A stretch of 64,000 bases of DNA. Origin: Amnibacterium flavum. Lineage in GTDB: Bacteria; Actinomycetota; Actinomycetes; Actinomycetales; Microbacteriaceae. The position numbers and the translations under genes were made by a program. The notes beneath the pieces were generated by a model. That model saw nothing but the letters and a program-made list of their open reading frames with translations. It had not been told where the DNA came from and did not search any database. Location of the stretch: assembly GCF_003097495.1 (NCBI RefSeq), contig NZ_QEOP01000002.1:1178001-1242000 (forward strand), read 5' to 3'. Positions 58,469 to 64,000 of this stretch are shown in pieces (position 1 is the first letter of the stretch; each line of letters begins with the position of its first letter).

Positions 58469-58981
58469 TCAGCGCGCCGCCGAGTAGGCCAGGTCGTGGC
58501 GGGAGGCGTAGAAGGTGAGTCGGAACTTGCCGACCTGCACTTCTGCTCCGTCGCTCAACAAGGCTGTGTCGATACGGACACCGTCGTAATAGGTGCCGTT
58601 GAGGGAGCCGAGGTCCTTGACCTCGAAGGCGGTGCCGTGGCGCACGAATTGAGCGTGCTTGCGCGAGACCGTGACGTCGTCGAGGAAGATGTCGGCGCTC
58701 GGGTGACGACCGGCGGTCGTCTCGTCCGCGTCGAGGAGGAATCGCGCGCCGCTGTTGGGCCCGCGACGCACCACGAGAAGCGCCGAACCGGAGGGAAGGG
58801 CGGCGATGGCCGCCTGCTCCTCCGCGCCGGAGCGCTGGTCGAGGGCGTTGACCTCGCTGATGAAGTCATCCCCAAAGGATGCCGTCGTGTCGGCGTTCAG
58901 GTGGGAATCCCGGCCACCGGCCGATGGCTCCCTGGACGCGTCACGGCGCACGCTTCCGCGCTCGCCTCGATCGTTCGCCAT
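58469..58981 (-). CDS. garA: FHA domain regulator, GarA/OdhI homolog
   Basis: A 170-residue forkhead-associated protein. In relatives GarA/OdhI inhibits 2-oxoglutarate dehydrogenase and affects glutamate metabolism until phosphorylated by PknB or PknG. The FHA domain (about 66-155) has the phosphothreonine pocket R92 in GRHPSADI, S107-R-K-H and N128 in LGSLNGTYYDG. The N-terminal phosphorylation segment, ETTSVF in GarA, reads DTTASF (31-36) with T32 and T33, followed by DDFISEVNAL. ATG 58981 has GAGGAGG six bases upstream. Confidence 0.92.
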   Translation of the reverse strand: MANDRGERGSVRRDASREPSAGGRDSHLNADTTASFGDDFISEVNALDQRSGAEEQAAIAALPSGSALLVVRRGPNSGARFLLDADETTAGRHPSADIFLDDVTVSRKHAQFVRHGTAFEVKDLGSLNGTYYDGVRIDTALLSDGAEVQVGKFRLTFYASRHDLAYSAAR

Positions 58982-58991
58982 ACCGGCCTCC

Positions 58992-59630
58992 TCAGCTGCC
59001 CACACTATCGGATGAGCGTCGCGACGCGCCCGTCGTTTCGCGCACGATGCGCGCGGTCTCCCGTGCGTACACGATCCCCGCCCACCAGTAAAGGAAACCG
59101 CCCCACAGGGCGAAGGCCCAACCGATCGGCGTCGCAACGGGATCGACGAACGGGACGGCCTGGGCTAGCACGATGAGGGGAAGGGCGTAGAACAGGCAGA
59201 ACGTCGCGACTTTGCCCAGATGATGGACGGGCAGCGGCCCGTATCCATGGTTGGCGAGCACGACGCCGAGCACGATCAGCATGACATCGCGTCCCACGAT
59301 CACGACGACGAGCCACCAGGGCACGACCTCGCGGACGGCGAGACCGACGAGCGCGGCGACGATGTACAGCCGGTCGGCCGCGGGGTCGAGCAGCTGGCCG
59401 AGCCGCGTGATCTGGTGCAGACGACGGGCGAGCCAGCCGTCGAGGTAGTCGGTGATGCTCGAGAAGACCAGCACCAGCAGGGCGGCCACATCCTGCCCGG
59501 TGAGGATGAAGTAGAGGAAGACGGGGACCAGCAGCAGCCGGACGAAGCTCAGGAGATTGGGCACGTTGATGATCTGGGTGCCCACCTGCTGGGGGTCGGC
59601 GGATCCCGTCTCGGTTCCGTCCCTGCTCAT
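58992..59630 (-). CDS. CDP-alcohol phosphatidyltransferase family protein (PgsA-like)
   Basis: A 212-residue membrane enzyme transferring a phosphatidyl group from CDP-diacylglycerol to an alcohol. The full motif D-x2-D-G-x2-A-R-x8-G-x3-D-x3-D is present as D61, D64, G65, A68, R69, G78, D82 and D86. Several hydrophobic helices follow. The probable product is phosphatidylglycerol phosphate or cardiolipin, since NVPNLLSFVRLLLVPVF is common in PgsA-like proteins, but the acceptor alcohol is not fixed by sequence. It is 10 bases upstream of garA. Confidence 0.88.
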   Translation of the reverse strand: MSRDGTETGSADPQQVGTQIINVPNLLSFVRLLLVPVFLYFILTGQDVAALLVLVFSSITDYLDGWLARRLHQITRLGQLLDPAADRLYIVAALVGLAVREVVPWWLVVVIVGRDVMLIVLGVVLANHGYGPLPVHHLGKVATFCLFYALPLIVLAQAVPFVDPVATPIGWAFALWGGFLYWWAGIVYARETARIVRETTGASRRSSDSVGS

Positions 59631-59753
59631 CGCGGGAAGTCTATCGATGACGTGTCCATCAGATGCGCCATGTCGCGCTCCGCGAGCTGGATCCGGGTGC
59701 GCGCAGGCCCGACGGCGCTGTCGGTTGTCGGCGGGGTGGGCGATGATCGATCC

Positions 59754-60812
59754 ATGCACCGCAGCATCGTGCCGCCCTATCTGCTCGCCCGCATCGCAGA
59801 GAACGCGGGCGACCGGGCCATGCCCGCCGCGGCGCGTGCAGCCCAGCGGGCCCTCCTGAGCGACGGACCGGTGCGCCTCGCGGGCGCTCGGGCACCGCGT
59901 TACGCCGACTTCGGCCGGGGCGGGGCCGCGGCGTCGGGCCCGCAGCGCACGATCCACGACGCCGAGTCGACCGAGACGGTGCCCGGTGTCGTCGTCCGCC
60001 GCGAGGCGGACCCGGCGACCGGTGATCCCGCGGCGGACGAGGCCTACGACGGGCTCGGCGCCACCTACGCGCTCTTCGCATCCGCCTACGGTCGCGACAG
60101 CATCGACGGCAACGGGCTGGCGCTCGACGCGACCGTCCACTACGGCGACGAGTACGACAACGCGTTCTGGGACGGCGAGCGGATGGTGTTCGGCGACGGC
60201 GATGGCGAGATCTTCCGCCGGTTCACGGTCTCGCTGTCGGTGATCGGGCACGAGCTCGCGCACGGTGTGACGCAGTTCAGCGCGGACCTGCCCTATCAGG
60301 GCCAATCGGGGGCGCTCAACGAGTCGGTGTCGGACGTGTTCGGGTCGCTCGTCGAGCAGCACTCCCGGCAGCAGACCGCTGCCGAGGCGTCCTGGCTCAT
60401 CGGCGAGGGGCTCTTCACCGATGCGGTGGAGGGCAGAGCGCTGCGCTCGATGAGCGCCCCCGGCACGGCCTACGACGACGATGTGCTCGGCCGTGATCCC
60501 CAACCGGCGCACATGGACTTCTTCGTCGACACGCTCGAGGACAACGGCGGCGTGCACATCAACTCCGGCATCCCGAATCGCGCGTTCCACCTGGCGGCGA
60601 CCGCGATCGGCGGCTTCGCCTGGGAGGGCGCCGGAGCCGTCTGGTACGACACCCTCACGCGCGGATCGATCAGCGGCGAGACGGATTTCGACTCGTTCGC
60701 CGCGGCGACAGTCCGTGTCGCCCGCGCACGGTGGGGCCGACGGGCCTCGCAGAGCGAGGCGGTCGTCGACGCCTGGCGCACGGTCGGCGTCGAGCCGGAG
60801 GCGGCGCGATGA
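59754..60812 (+). CDS. Protealysin-like M4 metallopeptidase
   Basis: A 352-residue thermolysin-family zinc protease of the protealysin group. H166-E167-x2-H170 in VIGHELAHGVTQF and E190 in ALNESVSDVFGS bind zinc, and H268 in NGGVHINSGIPN is the second catalytic histidine. No signal peptide precedes it. The short propeptide (about 1-50) has the protealysin-type PPL element as VPPYLL (6-11), near the first methionine. It overlaps the emfourin-like gene as ATGA, so enzyme and inhibitor are coupled. Protealysins are known in cytosolic or released forms in Serratia. Confidence 0.93.
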   Translation: MHRSIVPPYLLARIAENAGDRAMPAAARAAQRALLSDGPVRLAGARAPRYADFGRGGAAASGPQRTIHDAESTETVPGVVVRREADPATGDPAADEAYDGLGATYALFASAYGRDSIDGNGLALDATVHYGDEYDNAFWDGERMVFGDGDGEIFRRFTVSLSVIGHELAHGVTQFSADLPYQGQSGALNESVSDVFGSLVEQHSRQQTAAEASWLIGEGLFTDAVEGRALRSMSAPGTAYDDDVLGRDPQPAHMDFFVDTLEDNGGVHINSGIPNRAFHLAATAIGGFAWEGAGAVWYDTLTRGSISGETDFDSFAAATVRVARARWGRRASQSEAVVDAWRTVGVEPEAAR

Positions 60813-61063
60813 CCACGGTCGTCGTCCACATCGTGCGCAGTGGCGGGGTGACGGCGATCCGACGCGAATGGACCGTCAGCGTCGATGCGGCCGAGTGGGC
60901 TCGCCTGCTCGACGACTGCCCTGCCGAGTCCGCCGCCGAGACCGCCTCGCGCGACCGGTACGTCTGGCGCGTAACCGATGAGAGCCGCGAGGTCGTCATC
61001 CCCGATTCGGCTCTCGCCGGCGACTGGCGGGCCCTCGTCGACCGCGCCCGCCACGGCGTCTGA
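60809..61063 (+). CDS. Emfourin-like protealysin inhibitor
   Basis: An 84-residue protein with the emfourin (M4in) pattern: an initial strand VVVHIVRSGGVTAIRREWTV, a middle helix and RYVWRV, and a C-terminal VVIPDSAL element and helix. Emfourins bind the active site of protealysin-type M4 proteases. The ATG overlaps the protease stop as ATGA, the arrangement known for protealysin operons. Identification rests on this linkage and the N-terminal strand-glycine-glycine pattern, since the family is small. Confidence 0.85.
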   Translation: MTTVVVHIVRSGGVTAIRREWTVSVDAAEWARLLDDCPAESAAETASRDRYVWRVTDESREVVIPDSALAGDWRALVDRARHGV

Positions 61064-61081
61064 GCCGCGCGCTCCCCGTCC

Positions 61082-61179
61082 GCACGGGTTCAGGATCGGT
61101 GGCGCTTCTCGACGGCGGTTCCGTCCCGATCCGCGCCAAAGAAGTTCTGATGTCCGCGCAGATGTCCTGAACCGCGCAG
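61082..61179. repeat. Degenerate solo cluster of the TCCTGATCCGTGCAG family
   Basis: GCACGGGTTCAGGA (61082-61095) is an inverted, diverged copy. Then come TCCCGATCCGCGCCA (61124-61138), TTCTGATGTCCGCGCAG (61145-61161, with two extra bases) and TCCTGAACCGCGCAG (61165-61179, two mismatches to the 15-base unit). The inverted-then-direct order matches the clusters at 42.2 and 43.3 kb, but no endonuclease gene is present. It lies between the convergent emfourin and NUDIX genes. Confidence 0.7.
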
Positions 61180-61201
61180 ACAGCCCCGCGGGACGAGGGC
61201 C

Positions 61202-62113
61202 TCAGTCGTCCTCGTCGAGCAGCTGCCAGAGACGGGACGGAGAGAGGATGCCCGCGCCCCTGCGCTGCGCCTCGGCGGCGAGGGCGCGGTCGGCGGTGAC
61301 GAGAACGGCGTCGGGTGCTGGCTCGCCTCCGAGATAGTCGAGGATCGCGCTGTCGCCGTCGGCGTGTGCGCGCTCGACGACCACATCGGGAGCATCGGGA
61401 GCGGCGCCGCGCGCGTCGCCCTCGAGCATGAGCCGGATCTGCGGCCACCACCGCTCGTGGGGCAGGCCCAGGTCGGCGGCCGGAAGGCCGCGCCGCGCGA
61501 GGAGCTGCAGCCGAGCGGCGAGACGTTCGGCCGCGGCAGGACGATCGCGCCACCATCCATCGGGGCGCGCGCCGACGACGTTCGCGGCGTCGACGACGAG
61601 GACCGGTCGAGCGCCGAGCGCGGGGCGCAGCGACGGCCACGCTGCACCGAACGACGGATGCAGCGGGAGGTCGGCCACCCGGGCGGGCGGGACCCAGTCG
61701 AGCGCTTCGCTCTCGGCATCGCCGATGACGGGTCGGAACACCGAATCGACCCGGGCGACGACGGTCGTGTAGCTCCAGACGCCGAGGTCGAGCACGCTCG
61801 TGAACGAGACCTTCAGCGCTTCGGCGGGCACACTCGCCTCTTCGACGGACTCGCGGATCGCGCCGTCGATCGCCGATTCGCCCTCGTGCCGGGCTCCGCC
61901 GGGGAGCCCCCACGTCCCACCGAAATGACTGAAGCCGGCCCTGTGCTGCAGGAGCACCCCGCTCGGCGACGTCACCAGCAGCCCGGCTGCGCCGAACCTC
62001 CCCCAGAATCTGCGGCCGTCGGGCAGGTCGACCCACTCGTCGCCGGAGCCGAGGGGACGGCGCGGGAGCGGAGGACGACCGGGAGATGCGGCAGCGTCGA
62101 ATTGGGGGTCCAT
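61202..62113 (-). CDS. NUDIX hydrolase fused to a NYN/PIN-like nuclease domain
   Basis: A 303-residue two-domain protein. Residues 35-160 are a NUDIX domain whose box runs G73 to V95 with R87, E88, E91 and E92, although the usual glycine near the end is S94. Residues 168-300 look like a NYN/PIN-type nuclease: VLVVDAANVVG gives D175, ERAHADGDSAILDY an acidic pair and VLVTADRAL D275, in the order expected for a metal-dependent RNase. The pairing suggests action on RNA ends or caps, which is an inference. It is convergent with the emfourin gene and divergent from the S4 gene. Confidence 0.85.
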   Translation of the reverse strand: MDPQFDAAASPGRPPLPRRPLGSGDEWVDLPDGRRFWGRFGAAGLLVTSPSGVLLQHRAGFSHFGGTWGLPGGARHEGESAIDGAIRESVEEASVPAEALKVSFTSVLDLGVWSYTTVVARVDSVFRPVIGDAESEALDWVPPARVADLPLHPSFGAAWPSLRPALGARPVLVVDAANVVGARPDGWWRDRPAAAERLAARLQLLARRGLPAADLGLPHERWWPQIRLMLEGDARGAAPDAPDVVVERAHADGDSAILDYLGGEPAPDAVLVTADRALAAEAQRRGAGILSPSRLWQLLDEDD

Positions 62114-62195
62114 GACTCCTCCTCGTCGGCGGCGCGGTGCCCGGACCGGCGCGCGATGCGCACGCCTCCCGGATGCAGACGTCTAGTCTTCCACC

Positions 62196-62597
62196 ATGCC
62201 GCAGGACCCTTCGAACAGACCGGGCACCGGCGCCCCGACGACGGCCCGTGTGGACAGCTGGCTGTGGGCGGTGCGACTCGTCAAGACACGTGCGGCCGCC
62301 ACCGCGGCCTGCCGGGCGGGCCACGTCCGGGTGCGCGGAGAGCGCGCCAAGGCGGCAGCGCCGGTGCGCATCGGCGACGAGGTGCGGATCAGGATGGACG
62401 GCCGAGAACGGATCGTGGTCGTGCAGCGCATCGTCGCCAAACGGGTGAGCGCGGTCGTCGCGGCGGACTGCCTGACGGATCTGACCCCGCCTCCCCCGCC
62501 GAAAGTCGAGTCCCCCCTCGAGGTCATCCGTGATCGAGGCGCGGGCCGCCCCACCAAACGCGAGAGGCGCGACATCGAGAAGTTCCGCGGGTACTGA
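62196..62597 (+). CDS. S4-domain RNA-binding protein (Hsp15-like)
   Basis: A 133-residue basic protein with an N-terminal S4 domain: RVDSWLWAVRLVKTRAAATAACRAGHVRV, then GERAKAAAPVRIGDEVRIR. Its layout matches the Hsp15/HslR family, which rescues stalled 50S subunits with attached peptidyl-tRNA. The C-terminal PPPPPKVES stretch and basic GRPTKRERRDIEKFRGY end are typical. ATG 62196 starts a polar 12-residue extension. Confidence 0.88.
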   Translation: MPQDPSNRPGTGAPTTARVDSWLWAVRLVKTRAAATAACRAGHVRVRGERAKAAAPVRIGDEVRIRMDGRERIVVVQRIVAKRVSAVVAADCLTDLTPPPPPKVESPLEVIRDRGAGRPTKRERRDIEKFRGY

Positions 62598-62606
62598 CGA
62601 GCGAGC

Positions 62607-62629
62607 ACCTGCCCGGAACGCCGGCAGGT
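62607..62629. terminator. Bidirectional hairpin between S4 gene and prpC
   Basis: ACCTGCC (62607-62613) and GGCAGGT (62623-62629) form a 7-bp stem with a 9-base loop in the 51-base gap between convergent genes. No T-run is present. Confidence 0.55.
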
Positions 62630-62648
62630 CGGATCGGCCGGCGAGCGG

Positions 62649-63764
62649 TCAGACCTCGCGCTCGTCGGGCCCCACGTACTCGGAGAGGGGCCTGATGAGG
62701 GCGTTCGCCTCGAGCTGCTCCATGATGTGCGCGGTCCAGCCCGTGATCCGGGCGGCGACGAAGAGAGGCGTGAACAGCTCGGTCTCGAAACCCATGAGCG
62801 CGTAGGCCGGGCCGCTCGGGTAGTCGAGGTTCGGCTTGATCTGCTTGCGGTCCTCCATCGCCGACTCGAGTCGCGTGTAGAGGTCGGCGAGATCGGCCCT
62901 GTCGTAGTGCTCGACGAGGGTGTCGAGCGCCGTCTTCATCGTCGGGACCCGCGAATCGCCGTTCTTGTAGACGCGGTGGCCGAATCCCATGATCTTGCGC
63001 TTCTCCGCGAGCGCGGAATCGAGCCATTCCTCCGCTCTGTCGGCCTCGCCGATCTCGTCGAAGACGTGCATGACCGCCTCGTTGGCACCGCCGTGCAGCG
63101 GCCCCTTGAGCGCCCCGATGGCGCCGGTCACCGCCGAGTAGAGGTCGGCCAGCGTCGAGGTGATGACCCGGGCCGCGAAGGTGGAGGCGTTGAACGAGTG
63201 CTCGGCGTAGAGCACCATCGACACCCGGAACGCGTCGACGACGACCGCCGGCGGCACCTCGCCGAATGTCATCCACAGGAAATTGCTCGAATAATCGAGA
63301 TCGTCACGCGGCGCGATCGGCTGCTGACCCCTTCGGCGGCGCTGGATGGACGCCACGACGGTCGGGATCCGGGCGAAGAGGGCGATCGCGCGCTGCTCGT
63401 TGAGAGTCCGGTCGATGTCGCCGCCCTTCTCGAGCAGGGTCGGGTCGAGCGTGCCGAGGGCGCTGACGGCGGTGCGCACGAGGTCCATCGGGTGCGCGGT
63501 GACCGGCAGGGTGTCGAGGACTGCGACGATGCGGTCGTCGAGAGGGCGCAGCGAGCGCTCGAGCGCAACGAAGCCCGCCAGCTCGTCGGGGTTCGGGAGC
63601 TCGCCGTGCCAGAGCAGCCAGGCGACCTCCTCGAACGAGGCGCGTTCGGCCAGCTGCTGGACGGGATAGCCGCGGTAGAGCAGCGAGTTCGTCTCGGGAT
63701 TCACCTTCGAGATCGCGGTGCTGTCGACGACGACACCGGCCAATCCCTTGCGGATCTCAGTCAT
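62649..63764 (-). CDS. prpC: 2-methylcitrate synthase / citrate synthase
   Basis: A 371-residue citrate synthase-fold enzyme of the methylcitrate cycle, condensing propionyl-CoA (and often acetyl-CoA) with oxaloacetate. H189 in AEHSFNAST, H224 in GPLHGGANEAV and H263 in MGFGHRVYKNGDSR are the active-site histidines. The length is that of the short PrpC type. The start ATG overlaps the stop of the prpB-like gene by 4 bases (ATGA), which favours PrpC over the housekeeping citrate synthase. AGGAAAGG lies upstream. Confidence 0.92.
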   Translation of the reverse strand: MTEIRKGLAGVVVDSTAISKVNPETNSLLYRGYPVQQLAERASFEEVAWLLWHGELPNPDELAGFVALERSLRPLDDRIVAVLDTLPVTAHPMDLVRTAVSALGTLDPTLLEKGGDIDRTLNEQRAIALFARIPTVVASIQRRRRGQQPIAPRDDLDYSSNFLWMTFGEVPPAVVVDAFRVSMVLYAEHSFNASTFAARVITSTLADLYSAVTGAIGALKGPLHGGANEAVMHVFDEIGEADRAEEWLDSALAEKRKIMGFGHRVYKNGDSRVPTMKTALDTLVEHYDRADLADLYTRLESAMEDRKQIKPNLDYPSGPAYALMGFETELFTPLFVAARITGWTAHIMEQLEANALIRPLSEYVGPDEREV

Positions 63765-64000
63765 GCCGATTCCTTTCCTGAGGTATCGGACTGCGGGGCG
63801 GCATCGCCCGGAAGACCGGTGGGTTCGAGCGTGAAGTCGAAGATGTCGGCGTCGAAGGCGGTGTAACCCTCGTAGTCGAGCAGGTCGTAGAGCTCGGCCC
63901 TCGTCTGCATCGCGGGCACCTGACTCGCCAGGCTGCCCTCGGCCAGGAGAGCATCGAGCGCCCGGTCGGCGGCCCCCATCGCCAGACGGAGAAGCGAGAC
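63761..64000 (-). CDS. prpB: Methylisocitrate lyase, C-terminal part
   Basis: Only the last 79 residues fall in the window. The frame enters at base 64000 as VSLLRLAMGAADRALDALLAEG and continues with RAELYDLLDYEGYTAFDADIFDF, typical of the C-terminus of PrpB, which cleaves 2-methylisocitrate to succinate and pyruvate. The final 20 residues are a polar extension. The catalytic KKCGH motif lies outside the window. It is coupled to prpC, giving the usual prp gene order. Confidence 0.88.
   Translation of the reverse strand, partial: VSLLRLAMGAADRALDALLAEGSLASQVPAMQTRAELYDLLDYEGYTAFDADIFDFTLEPTGLPGDAAPQSDTSGKESA

Overview
The window is a contiguous, very GC-rich chromosomal segment of a Gram-positive actinobacterium, most likely a member of the Microbacteriaceae. 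This rests on gene content read directly from the sequence: an actinobacterial bc1/aa3 respiratory block (qcrB end, ctaC, ctaD, ctaF); a division and cell-wall (dcw) cluster without ftsA but with sepF and wag31 downstream of ftsZ; DUF3040 and DUF3043 proteins; and GarA, FtsR, Rv2175c-like and MraZ proteins. The MurE substrate motif is not the meso-diaminopimelate form, which fits the B-type peptidoglycan known for Microbacteriaceae. There is no rRNA, convincing tRNA, CRISPR array, transposase or prophage. Almost all of it is core chromosome.

Layout: 1-5.1 kb holds the end of qcrB, a NUDIX and a GNAT gene, and the cytochrome aa3 oxidase genes. 5.4-11.6 kb holds erpA, an M20 dipeptidase, a DUF3043 protein, pyrD, nrdR, hisD and a flavin reductase. 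11.6-19.6 kb, on the minus strand, carries dnaE, an RluD-type synthase, lspA, wag31, yggT and sepF. 19.6-36.5 kb is one long minus-strand dcw run read as mraZ-rsmH-ftsL-ftsI-murE-murF-mraY-murD-ftsW-murG-murC-ftsQ-ftsZ-yggS-sepF. It has many 4-base start/stop overlaps and starts at an apparent triple MraZ operator. 36.7-48.5 kb has DUF3040, a prenyl synthase, a LysM wall protein, a PknB-type PASTA kinase, class II DAHP synthase, an acyltransferase, a glucokinase and an acyl-CoA ligase. 48.6-59.6 kb has a membrane protein of unknown function, def, a MinD-like ATPase, pyc, an orphan parA, a cyclase, two MerR regulators, garA and a CDP-alcohol phosphatidyltransferase. 59.7-64 kb has a protealysin-like protease with its emfourin-type inhibitor, a NUDIX-NYN fusion, an S4 protein, and prpC with the end of prpB.

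How the parts work together: precursor synthesis (MurC-F), lipid steps (MraY, MurG), polymerisation (FtsW, FtsI) and the divisome (FtsZ, FtsQ, FtsL, SepF, Wag31) sit in one transcriptional direction. PknB-type PASTA kinase, the FHA protein GarA and FtsR form the likely signalling layer between wall state, the TCA cycle and ftsZ expression.

The least ordinary signal is a set of short repeats around accessory genes. A 15-bp unit, TCCTGATCCGTGCAG, occurs as inverted-then-direct clusters on both sides of a frameshifted AbiEi/DUF559 endonuclease-like gene (42.2-43.4 kb). On the left the units lie in phase inside its reading frame. One right-hand pair forms a perfect 19-bp inverted repeat. A degenerate cluster of the same family stands alone at 61.1 kb. 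An unrelated repeat family brackets the small, less GC-rich membrane-protein gene at 48.6-49.4 kb in a similar way. These look like gene-plus-repeat cassettes and are the best candidates here for an undescribed mobile or defence-linked element.
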